Shown: one piece after another, positions 15,572 to 23,643 of the stretch
How positions within the stretch are numbered: the stretch's first letter is position 1
Layout of the letters: every line of letters starts with the position of its first letter
Assembly: GCF_018614135.1 (NCBI RefSeq)
Contig: NZ_JAGGOW010000005.1
Coordinates: 1-64,000 of the forward strand
Source: Streptomyces sp. ISL-66
GTDB lineage: Bacteria; Actinomycetota; Actinomycetes; Streptomycetales; Streptomycetaceae
DNA: 64,000 nt
Direction of reading: 5' to 3'
Notes under the pieces: model-generated
Seen by the model: the letters and a program-made list of their open reading frames with translations, nothing else
Told to the model about the DNA's origin: nothing
The model's database searches: none
Translations under genes and position numbers: made by a program

Positions 15572-18500
15572 ATGCGCAAGAACGCAACTGCGCCCAGACG
15601 CCGTCGTTTCGGCAACTGGACGAGCTTCCTGACCACCACGGCCGTGGCCACCGCCGCGGCCGTCACCTTCACCGGCAGCGGGGTGCAGCCCCTCGACGGC
15701 CTGCGCTCGGCCGCCGCCGCAGAGCCCGCCCCCTATGACCTGGAGGCGGCCCAGAAGGTCCGCGAGGCCCAGTGCCTGCTCGGCAACGTGCTCCGCAAGG
15801 GCGGCGCCGAGATGAAGGCCGTCGCCCGCACGGGCATGAAGGGAACCGAGGCCGAGCTGCTCGCCACCGGGGCGCGCAACTACTGGGACGGCACGCCGCT
15901 GTCCGCGGCGTACGCCAAGGACCATGCCGCCGCCAATGCCAAGTTCGCCGAGATGGACGACCGCAAGAAGGCGTGGCAGGCCAATCTGAACATGTACGAC
16001 ATCCCGCCCGGCTACACACCCACGGGATTCCAGTGGCCACCGGACGACCCGACCATCTTTACGGCGACGGGCTACGCGGGCTGGATCGCGGACCGGTTCT
16101 GGACGGGTGAGAGCGACTTCTACACGGACACGCACCCGCTGGCCGGCAAGGAATCCGTCGACGCGGCCACCAAGATCGCGAAGGCCCGCTACTACCCGGA
16201 GGCCCCCGCGACCTACGAGGACCGCAAGGAGTGGGAATGGCACATGGCGGGGTCCACCCCCATGTACGCCGACGACGCCCGCATCTTCCTGCAGAACGGC
16301 GGTTTCCCCACCAGCGCCCCGGCCGTGGACTCGATGGAGTTCCGGATCGACGTGGAGCAGCTGAAGGCGCGCTTCGCCTCCTGCGCGACCCGCAACCCGC
16401 TCGACCCGCACAAGGTCCTGACGGCCGAAGCGGCCATCGCCTCCCAGGAGTGGCAGGCCGAGATCGCGGGCCAGAACACCCAGCGCGACATCATCCTCGG
16501 TGCCGAGCAGGCCGCTTCCAAGGACCTGCAGATCGCCGCGCAGGCCATGGCCGAGGCGCTCGGCCAGTCCATGATCGCGAGCCGGCTGACCGACTGGGAG
16601 GCCCACTTCCTGAAGGTTCCGGCAGGCAGCGGACGGCCGTCGGCGAGTGAGTTCACCAAGGCCCGCACGGGGATCGAGCAGGCCCAGGCCCGTGCGACCG
16701 GGCGTCTGTACGTGGCCTCGCGCGCGGCCCAGGACGCCCAGGCGCAAGCCGCCAAGGTGACGACCGCGCAGAACGCCGCGTACGCCGTCGCCGATCAGGC
16801 GGGACTGCCCCGCGGCCGGGGTCTGCTCTACGGCCAGCAGGCGGCGCAGATCACCAAGGCGTCGGCGGCCGCTGCCCAGGCGGCGGCCAAAGCCACCGAG
16901 ACCGCGCTGAACGCGACGCGCGCCTCGGCGGCCGACAGCAAGACCCTGAACTCGCTGGCCATGACGCAGGCGCACGCCTCGAAGGCGGAGTTCCGCCGCA
17001 AGGCCGCCGAAGAGGCCGCCGCGCAGGCGAAGTCCGCCGCGGAGGGTGCCGCCGCTCAGGCGGTCAAGGCCGCCGAGAACGCCACCAAGGCGAAGGCCGC
17101 GCAGGTCAAGGCGGAGAACGCGGAGAAGGAGGCCAAGACGGCCGCCGCGGACGCGAAGGCCAAGCGGAAGCAGGCCGAGGACGAGCGGGACTACGCCAAG
17201 TCGCAGAAGGAACTCGCCGAATCGGAGCGGGCGAAGGCCCAGGCGGCGGAAGCCAGGGCCCAGACCCAGCGGACCGAGGCGGGCAACCAGCTGTCCGCGG
17301 CGCAGACGGCGGGAACCACCGCCGAGAGCAAGATGAAGGACGCGCTCGACGCCGAGAAGAAGGCCGTGACGGCCCGCAACAACGCGTCCGATGCGGAGCA
17401 GCAGCGCGATGCCCTGGAGGCCAAGGCCTACGCCAAGGAGTCCAAGGCCGTCGCGGACGAAGGCACGGAGGCGGCCGGAGCATCCCGTACCGCCGCCACG
17501 GCCGCGCGTACCGCCGCGAACAACGCGGACACGGCGGCCAAGGCCGCACGGGCCGAGGCGGACACCGCGACCGAGGCCGCGACGAACGCCCGAGCGGCGG
17601 CCACCCGTGCCCAGGGCGCGGCCAAGCGCGCCCAGGCGGCGGCGGACGCGGCCAAGAAGGACGTCGCGATCACCGAAGCCGCGGTCACGAAGGCCCATTC
17701 GGCGGCGGCCGACGCCATCGACGCGTCGGACGCGGCCAAGTGGAACGCGATCACCGCGAAGTCGCTGGCGGAGACGGCCCACCAGAAGGCCGAGAAGGCC
17801 AAGACCGACGCCACGGTGGCCCGCAGCGAGGCGGTGGCGGCCGGAGCGGAGTCCATCCGTACGGCCGGATTCGCCTTCGCCACGGCGCAGGCCGCCGTGG
17901 CGGCCAGCGAGTCGGCGATGCAGGTGGTCAAGCCGGCCAACGACGCCATCGAGCTGGGTTCTCCGTACAAGGAGACCGACTCCTCGGCGGGTCTGGCCGT
18001 ACTGACCGGCCAGGCGGCGAAGACGGCGGCCGAGCAGCAGGCGGCCCTGGCCCAGGCCAAGGCGGACCAGGCGGCGAAGGCGGCGGCCGAGGCGAAGAAG
18101 CTCGCCGAGCAGGCGGACGCGGACGCGAAGGCGGCGGCGGAGGCCGCGCTGCAGGCGGCCGACTGGGCTGCCAAGGCGGCCAAGTCGGCGCAGGCCGCGC
18201 AGAACTCCGCCAACGAGGCGGCAGCGGCGGCGAAGGCCGCGAAGGCCGCCGAGACCAGGACGGTCGAGTACAACCGGCAGGCCACGGCTGACGCCGCGGC
18301 GGCCCAGACCGCGGCCACCACGGCGGGCACCTACGCGTCCGACGCGGACGCCGCCGCCACGGACGCGGAGCGCGACGCCGCGTCGGCCCGTACGGCGGCA
18401 TCGGCGGCCGAGGCCGACGCGTCCACAGCGAACACGGTGGCGACCAAGGCCGAGACCGACGCCAAGACGGCGGAGGACGCGGCGGCCCGCGCCCAGGAAG

Positions 18501-20056
18501 CAGCGAAGGAGGCCCAGGACGCGGCGACCCGAGCGGAGAACCAGAAGAGCCGCGACACCATCGCCTCGGGCGGTGCGACCGGCCAGAAGGGCGCGTTCGC
18601 GCGCCACACGATCGAGCCGGTCGGAGAGCCGGTGGACCAGAACAAGTGCGTCCTGGAGATCGGCTTCGACGGCTGCACGGTGACGTTCAAGCTGACCTAC
18701 AACCTCACCCTCGATTTCTACCTGTGCACGGACCCGGCCGCTCCGGAGAACGTGACCGAGGCGAACTGCCCGGCCGAGTACGTGACCTGGATCAGCGCCG
18801 AGCCCATGGGCCTGCAGGCGTACTACAAGGACGTGTACTTCAGCAGGCTGGAGCTCGCCCTCATCTTCGACAAGGTGTTCCTGAAGACCCTCTGGCACAT
18901 GATCACGGACGACTTCGTCAACTGTGCCAAGGGCGATACGAAGGCCTGCATAGCGCTGAACATCGACGCGATGATGGCGCTCAAGAACAAGCGCCTGGAA
19001 CTCCTCATGGACTCGATGCTGGCCTACCGCGCCGTCATGAGGACCGGCGTCGGCCTGGAGGACGCCAGGGCGCTGGCGAACAAGGCCGAGATGGACCCGA
19101 GCACGATCGCCGCCTTGGAGCGCGAGGCGGATCTATCCCAGCGGCTGTTCGGCTCGTGCAAGCGCAACAGCTTCCCCGCATCGGTACCCGTACTCATGGC
19201 GGACGGTTCGCACAAGCCGATCGGGTCGGTGCGGGTCGGCGACGTTGTGATGGCGGGTGACACCGCGGCGGGGACGGTCAGGACGCAGCAGGTGACCGCC
19301 GCCTTCGGGCACGACACCAGCCGACTGATCGACATCACCCTGGCCGACGGCAGCCGCCTGAGCACCACGGCGGGTCACCGGCTGTTCGTCGTGGACCGCG
19401 GCTGGATCTTCGCCTCGGATCTGGCGGTGAACGACCGACTGCGGGATCCGCAGGGCCGGGACCAGGCGATCGCAGCTCTGGGCGATCGCGGAAACATCGC
19501 TCCCGTGGAGGTGTTCGACCTTACCGTCGACGGTCTGCACACCTTCTTCGTCCAGGCCCAGGGCGCGGCGGCGGTGGACGTGCTCGTCCACAACTGTCTG
19601 GACATCGTCGGTGACGAGGGCATTTCGGGTGCTCACACCCTGTCGGACCATGTCGCCCTGGACCGGGTGAAGATTCTGGAGAAGCTGGAGAAGGACTCGC
19701 GGGCCACCGAGTGGACCGATAGAGCCACTGCGGCTTCCTCCGTGCGACAAGCCTTCGACGAGTGGAGCGCGGTCCCGGGCAACAAGGACAAGTTGCTCGC
19801 ATGGCTGAAGAAGCAGCAGGGAAAGCCGAACTTCGATCCGCGTGACGACCTCTTCCCGATCACGTGGAAGCTGCGCGACCAGGGTTCCCTGGGCAAGTCG
19901 TGGAAGAAGGGCCCCCCGGATGCGGACGGCAATCCCACACTGGTTTCGACGCCGGTCGGGAACGGTGTGTTCATCCAGATCAAACAGGTGAAGAAGAAGG
20001 TCGACGGAAAACATCAGGACGGCTATGTCGTCTACACGAGCTACCCGACGGACTAA
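15572..20056 (+). CDS. Polymorphic toxin: Ala-rich coiled coil, Hint domain, RNase A-like C-terminal toxin
   Basis: A 1494-residue secreted protein. Residues 1-50 are a signal peptide with twin Arg-rich start and an Ala-rich cleavage zone. About 55-390 is a globular region. About 390-1005 is an extreme Ala/Lys/Glu coiled coil. About 1006-1195 is a pretoxin region with paired Cys (DFVNCAKGDTKAC). From Ser1200 (SFPASVPVLMADG) to VHNC ending at Cys1342 is a Hint autoprotease domain. The last 152 residues resemble the CdiA-CT bacterial RNase A fold: His1360, Lys1371, Thr1489 and Tyr1491 (YTSYP) fit the His-Arg-Thr-Tyr active site I recall for that family, with Lys for Arg. It probably degrades RNA in competitors after Hint release. 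An immunity gene follows. Confidence 0.88.
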   Translation: MRKNATAPRRRRFGNWTSFLTTTAVATAAAVTFTGSGVQPLDGLRSAAAAEPAPYDLEAAQKVREAQCLLGNVLRKGGAEMKAVARTGMKGTEAELLATGARNYWDGTPLSAAYAKDHAAANAKFAEMDDRKKAWQANLNMYDIPPGYTPTGFQWPPDDPTIFTATGYAGWIADRFWTGESDFYTDTHPLAGKESVDAATKIAKARYYPEAPATYEDRKEWEWHMAGSTPMYADDARIFLQNGGFPTSAPAVDSMEFRIDVEQLKARFASCATRNPLDPHKVLTAEAAIASQEWQAEIAGQNTQRDIILGAEQAASKDLQIAAQAMAEALGQSMIASRLTDWEAHFLKVPAGSGRPSASEFTKARTGIEQAQARATGRLYVASRAAQDAQAQAAKVTTAQNAAYAVADQAGLPRGRGLLYGQQAAQITKASAAAAQAAAKATETALNATRASAADSKTLNSLAMTQAHASKAEFRRKAAEEAAAQAKSAAEGAAAQAVKAAENATKAKAAQVKAENAEKEAKTAAADAKAKRKQAEDERDYAKSQKELAESERAKAQAAEARAQTQRTEAGNQLSAAQTAGTTAESKMKDALDAEKKAVTARNNASDAEQQRDALEAKAYAKESKAVADEGTEAAGASRTAATAARTAANNADTAAKAARAEADTATEAATNARAAATRAQGAAKRAQAAADAAKKDVAITEAAVTKAHSAAADAIDASDAAKWNAITAKSLAETAHQKAEKAKTDATVARSEAVAAGAESIRTAGFAFATAQAAVAASESAMQVVKPANDAIELGSPYKETDSSAGLAVLTGQAAKTAAEQQAALAQAKADQAAKAAAEAKKLAEQADADAKAAAEAALQAADWAAKAAKSAQAAQNSANEAAAAAKAAKAAETRTVEYNRQATADAAAAQTAATTAGTYASDADAAATDAERDAASARTAASAAEADASTANTVATKAETDAKTAEDAAARAQEAAKEAQDAATRAENQKSRDTIASGGATGQKGAFARHTIEPVGEPVDQNKCVLEIGFDGCTVTFKLTYNLTLDFYLCTDPAAPENVTEANCPAEYVTWISAEPMGLQAYYKDVYFSRLELALIFDKVFLKTLWHMITDDFVNCAKGDTKACIALNIDAMMALKNKRLELLMDSMLAYRAVMRTGVGLEDARALANKAEMDPSTIAALEREADLSQRLFGSCKRNSFPASVPVLMADGSHKPIGSVRVGDVVMAGDTAAGTVRTQQVTAAFGHDTSRLIDITLADGSRLSTTAGHRLFVVDRGWIFASDLAVNDRLRDPQGRDQAIAALGDRGNIAPVEVFDLTVDGLHTFFVQAQGAAAVDVLVHNCLDIVGDEGISGAHTLSDHVALDRVKILEKLEKDSRATEWTDRATAASSVRQAFDEWSAVPGNKDKLLAWLKKQQGKPNFDPRDDLFPITWKLRDQGSLGKSWKKGPPDADGNPTLVSTPVGNGVFIQIKQVKKKVDGKHQDGYVVYTSYPTD

Positions 20057-20066
20057 GGACACATTG

Positions 20067-20723
20067 GTGAAGCAGGCCCCTCGCCGGCTCGGCTCGGACA
20101 TCGGGCTCAGCGGCCTGATGAATACGTTCCACTACCCGCGGACGAACAGGATGTCCATCGCTCTCGCCCACGTGGGGTGGTTCACGGAACGCGGGGAAGG
20201 GGCGTACGCCCACCAGCTGCTGGAGGACACCCAGCGGCTGCTGGCTTCGCCCCTGTCCGGCCCGGAGCTGGCCGGGCTGTGGCAGGCGGGGACCTCGCGG
20301 GACTTCGATCTGGAAGCCTGCGGGATCGAGGGACGCCAGTGGCTCATGTGGATCGAGGAGATCGCCGAGTACCGCGTCACCTTCAACGTCGGGGACGCAC
20401 CCGTCCCGCCGTATCCCCCGCCGGCTCTCGGGCTGACGGAAGCGGTGCTGGGCGAGATCGCGTCGGTGGCCCGGGACCTGGAGTCCGCCACGGCCGGGCA
20501 CTCCTATGCCGCTGTGCCGGGCGTGGTTCCGGTGCTGCGGCGAGTCGCGGCCGAGGTCGATCCGGATCTTGGCTTCAGGCTGCTGCTGCGCATGCTCAAG
20601 TCCTACCTCGTGCCGATCGGGCCCACGCGCGTCGCGGGCTACCACGCGCTCGCGGAGCCGCTGGGGCTGGAGAAGGCGCTCGTCGAGGACGGTGACTTCA
20701 TCGTCTGGCCCGATCTCGGCTGA
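20067..20723 (+). CDS. Probable immunity protein for the RNase A-like toxin
   Basis: A 218-residue soluble protein with no motif that I can name. It is acidic overall, with a run of helices (VLGEIASVARDLESA, VLRRVAAEVDPDLGFRLLLRMLK). The assignment rests on position: it begins 10 bp after the toxin stop on the same strand, and ends in a terminator, the standard toxin-immunity order. The start is GTG 20067 because AAGGA (20055-20059), which overlaps the toxin stop, is 7 bases away. It would bind and block the C-terminal RNase in the producer's cytoplasm. Confidence 0.68.
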   Translation: MKQAPRRLGSDIGLSGLMNTFHYPRTNRMSIALAHVGWFTERGEGAYAHQLLEDTQRLLASPLSGPELAGLWQAGTSRDFDLEACGIEGRQWLMWIEEIAEYRVTFNVGDAPVPPYPPPALGLTEAVLGEIASVARDLESATAGHSYAAVPGVVPVLRRVAAEVDPDLGFRLLLRMLKSYLVPIGPTRVAGYHALAEPLGLEKALVEDGDFIVWPDLG

Positions 20724-20735
20724 GCAGCCGAAAAC

Positions 20736-20783
20736 CCGAGGGCGGCACTCGGATCCCTTCCAGGATCCGGGTGCCGCCCTCGG
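20736..20783. terminator. Bidirectional terminator between immunity gene and pyk
   Basis: 21-base arms (20736-20756 and 20763-20783) pair throughout with a single T-G position and a CTTCCA loop. AAAA precedes the left arm, giving a U tract on the minus strand, so it can end both the toxin operon and the convergent pyk transcript. Confidence 0.88.
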
Positions 20784-20820
20784 TCTCTGTGCGGCAGAGT
20801 TTCAGACGGTGCGCGCGACG

Positions 20821-22251
20821 TCAGTCGCGGGTGTCGCCGCCCAGGTGGTGGACGCGGACCATGTTGGTCGTGCCCGGGACGCCGGGGGGCGAGCCGGCGG
20901 TGATGATCATGATGTCGCCCTGGTTGTTGCGATTGAGCTTGAGCAGCTCCGCGTCCACGAGGTCGACCATGGCGTCGGTGTTGTCCACGTGCGGGACCAC
21001 GTACGAATCGACGCCCCAGCTCAGGGTGAGCTGGTTGCGGGTGCCCTCGTCGGTGGTGAAGGCGAGGATGGGCTGGATCGTGCGGTAGCGCGAGAGCCGG
21101 CGGGCGGTGTCACCGGACTGGGTGAAGGCGACGAGCGACTTCGCGCCGAGGAAGTCCGCGATCTCGCAGGCCGCGCGGGCGACGGAGCCGCCCTGGGTAC
21201 GGGGCTTCTTGCCCGGGACCAGCGGCTGGAGGCCCTTGGACAGGAGCTCCTCCTCGGCCGCCTCGACGATCTTCGACATCGTCTTGACGGTCTCGATCGG
21301 GTAGGCGCCCACCGAGGACTCGGCCGACAGCATGACCGCGTCCGCACCGTCGAGGATCGCGTTGGCGACGTCGGAGGCCTCCGCGCGCGTCGGGCGGGAG
21401 TTGGTGATCATCGACTCCATCATCTGGGTCGCGACGATCACCGGCTTGGCGTTGCGGCGGCAGAGCTCCACGAGGCGCTTCTGCACCATCGGGACCTTCT
21501 CCAGCGGGTACTCCACGGCCAGGTCGCCACGGGCCACCATGACCGCGTCGAAGGCGGCTACGACGCCCTCCATGTTGGCGACGGCCTGCGGCTTCTCGAC
21601 CTTGGCGATGACGGGGACCCGGCGGCCCTCCTCGTCCATGACCTTGTGGACGTCCTTGACGTCGTCGGCGTCACGCACGAAGGAGAGGGCGACCATGTCG
21701 CAGCCCATCCGCAGGGCGAAGCGGAGGTCGTCGACGTCCTTCTCCGACAGGGCGGGGACGTTGACGGCGGCACCCGGCAGGTTGATGCCCTTGTGGTCCG
21801 AGATGACACCGCCCTCGATGACGATGGTCCTGACCCGGGGGCCCTCGACCTCGGTCACCCGGAGCTCGACGTTGCCGTCGTTGATCAGGATCTGGTCGCC
21901 CTTGGAGACATCGCCCGGCAGACCCTTGTAGGTCGTGCCGCAGATCGACTTGTCACCCGGGACGTCGTCGGTGGTGATGGTGAACTCGTCACCGCGGACG
22001 AGTTCGACGGGGCCCTCGGCGAAGGTTTCCAGGCGGATCTTCGGGCCCTGGAGGTCGGCGAGGACGCCGACCGCCCGCCCGGTGTCCTCGGAGACCTTCC
22101 GGACGCGGTCGTACCGCTCCTGGTGTTCTGCCTGGGAGCCGTGGCTGAAGTTGAATCGGGCCACGTTCATACCGGCCTCTACGAGCGCTTTCAGCTGCTC
22201 GTAAGAGTCGACGGCGGGGCCCAGCGTGCAGACGATTTTGGAACGGCGCAT
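20821..22251 (-). CDS. pyk: Pyruvate kinase
   Basis: A 476-residue pyruvate kinase, transferring phosphate from phosphoenolpyruvate to ADP in the last step of glycolysis. Recognisable parts: KIVCTLGPA at the N-terminus, NFSHG (near residue 35), the Mg/substrate segment (VPVIAKVEKPQA ... VMVARGDLAVE), and the family signature with TQMMESMI and TRAEASDVANAILDG. The C-terminal allosteric domain is present. Streptomyces has two pyk genes; this one sits with ackA, pta and pfkA, which matches the copy I recall as pyk2 in S. coelicolor. It is 63 bp downstream of ackA on the same strand. Confidence 0.97.
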   Translation of the reverse strand: MRRSKIVCTLGPAVDSYEQLKALVEAGMNVARFNFSHGSQAEHQERYDRVRKVSEDTGRAVGVLADLQGPKIRLETFAEGPVELVRGDEFTITTDDVPGDKSICGTTYKGLPGDVSKGDQILINDGNVELRVTEVEGPRVRTIVIEGGVISDHKGINLPGAAVNVPALSEKDVDDLRFALRMGCDMVALSFVRDADDVKDVHKVMDEEGRRVPVIAKVEKPQAVANMEGVVAAFDAVMVARGDLAVEYPLEKVPMVQKRLVELCRRNAKPVIVATQMMESMITNSRPTRAEASDVANAILDGADAVMLSAESSVGAYPIETVKTMSKIVEAAEEELLSKGLQPLVPGKKPRTQGGSVARAACEIADFLGAKSLVAFTQSGDTARRLSRYRTIQPILAFTTDEGTRNQLTLSWGVDSYVVPHVDNTDAMVDLVDAELLKLNRNNQGDIMIITAGSPPGVPGTTNMVRVHHLGGDTRD

Positions 22252-22314
22252 GGAGCGGATCCTATCGGTTTGTTTCGTAGCGGAATATTCCGTCTGGTGG
22301 AAAGTCCAAAGTGA

Positions 22315-23535
22315 CTACCGAGTAACCAGCGCGTACGTCTGGCTGGCGATCTCCAGTTCCTCGTCGGTCGGGACCACGGCCACGGCCACCCGCGCGTACG
22401 GCGCCGAGACCAGCCGCGGCTCGCGGGACCGCGCCGCGTTGGCTTCCAGGTCGAGAGCCAGACCCAGCTCCTCCAGGCCGGCCAGGGCCATCTCCCGGAC
22501 GGAGGAGGAGTTCTCGCCGACACCGGCCGTGAAGGCCACGGCGTCGACCCGGCCCAGGACGGCCGAGTAGGCGCCGATGTACTTCTTCAGACGGTGGATG
22601 TACGAGGCCAGCGCCAGGCGCGCCGGGGCGTCGCCCTCCTGCGCCCGCCGCTGCACCTCGCGCATGTCGTTGTCGCCGCACAGACCCAGCAGACCGCTCT
22701 TCTTGTTCAGGAGCGAATCGATCTCGTCGACGGACATGCCGCCCACGCGCGCCAGGTGGAAGACGACCGCCGGGTCGACATCGCCCGAACGGGTGCCCAT
22801 GACCAGCCCCTCCAGCGGGGTCAGGCCCATGGACGTCTCCATGCAGACACCGCCGCGCACGGCCGAGGCCGAGGCGCCGTTGCCCAGGTGGAGCACGATC
22901 ACGTTCACGTCCTCCTCGGGCTTGCCGAGGAGCGCGGCCGTGGCGCGGGCGACGTAGGCGTGGGAGGTGCCGTGGAACCCGTACCGCCGGATGGAGTACT
23001 TGTCCGCCGTCGCGGTGTCGATCGCGTACCGGGCCACGTGCTCCGGCATCGTCGAGTGGAAGGCCGTGTCGAAGACGGCCACCTGCGGGAGGTCGGCGCG
23101 CAGCTCGCGCGCCACCTCGATGCCGGTCACGTTCGCCGGGTTGTGCAGCGGCGCCAGCGGGATCAGGGCGCGGATCTCGGCCAGCACCGCGTCGTCGATC
23201 AGCGTCGGGTGGGTGAACTTGGTCCCGCCGTGCACCACCCGGTGGCCCACGGCGGCCAGTTCGGGCGAGTCCAGCCCCAGCCCGTCGGCGGCGAGCTCCT
23301 CGGCCACGGCCCTGAGCGCCTCACCGTGGTCCGCGATCCGGCCGACCCGCTCGCGCTTGCCGCCGCCGTCGTCCCCGGCGGCGCCGACGAGCGGTTCGTG
23401 GGTGAGCACGGAGGTGTCCTCGCCGATGCGCTCGACCAGGCCGACCGCCAGGCGGGAGGAGTCCGCCATGTCAAGCAGCTGGTACTTCACCGACGAGGAG
23501 CCGGAGTTGAGGACGAGTACGCGCGATGCGGTCAC
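22315..23535 (-). CDS. ackA: Acetate kinase
   Basis: A 406-residue acetate kinase of the ASKHA fold, making ATP and acetate from acetyl phosphate or the reverse. Both family signatures are present: VLVLNSGSSSVKY at residues 6-18 and GYRHxxTSHAYV-like GFHGTSHAYV near 190, with HLGNGASASAV and the VMGTRSGDVDP segment. The start is GTG 23535 with AAGGAAAG upstream. It follows pta by 96 bp, the usual order, so the two enzymes give the Pta-AckA route between acetyl-CoA and acetate. Confidence 0.97.
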   Translation of the reverse strand: MTASRVLVLNSGSSSVKYQLLDMADSSRLAVGLVERIGEDTSVLTHEPLVGAAGDDGGGKRERVGRIADHGEALRAVAEELAADGLGLDSPELAAVGHRVVHGGTKFTHPTLIDDAVLAEIRALIPLAPLHNPANVTGIEVARELRADLPQVAVFDTAFHSTMPEHVARYAIDTATADKYSIRRYGFHGTSHAYVARATAALLGKPEEDVNVIVLHLGNGASASAVRGGVCMETSMGLTPLEGLVMGTRSGDVDPAVVFHLARVGGMSVDEIDSLLNKKSGLLGLCGDNDMREVQRRAQEGDAPARLALASYIHRLKKYIGAYSAVLGRVDAVAFTAGVGENSSSVREMALAGLEELGLALDLEANAARSREPRLVSAPYARVAVAVVPTDEELEIASQTYALVTR

Positions 23536-23604
23536 GATGAGGGTCTTTCCTTTGCGGTGGAGGCTCGGTGGGGGCTCGGCGGGGCGCGGGGCGCGGACGC
23601 GGGG

Positions 23605-23643
23605 CTGAGGCGGTGGGCTCAGGCGGTGGGCTCAGGCGGTGGG
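23605..23643. repeat. 13-bp tandem repeat, three copies, across the pta stop codon
   Basis: CTGAGGCGGTGGG, CTCAGGCGGTGGG and CTCAGGCGGTGGG follow one another at 23605, 23618 and 23631; the first copy has one change. The last copy overlaps the pta stop codon (23632-23634) and final codons. It looks like a slippage expansion at the gene end. Confidence 0.85.

Noticed and set aside
15299..18898. A 1199-residue open frame antisense to the toxin gene
   Set aside because: It is Arg/Gly/Leu/Val-rich without domains and mirrors the Ala-rich coiled-coil codons; GC bias keeps the antisense frame free of stops.
19169..19597. Reading the Hint region as a splicing intein
   Set aside because: It lies before a C-terminal toxin, lacks a homing endonuclease and has no evident C-extein partner; a pretoxin Hint fits better.
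20506..22314. A 602-residue open frame antisense to pyk
   Set aside because: No domain; fully overlaps the intact pyruvate kinase gene.
23605..23643. CRISPR-like repeat
   Set aside because: Three directly adjacent 13-mers without spacers are a tandem repeat; no array or cas gene is present in the window.
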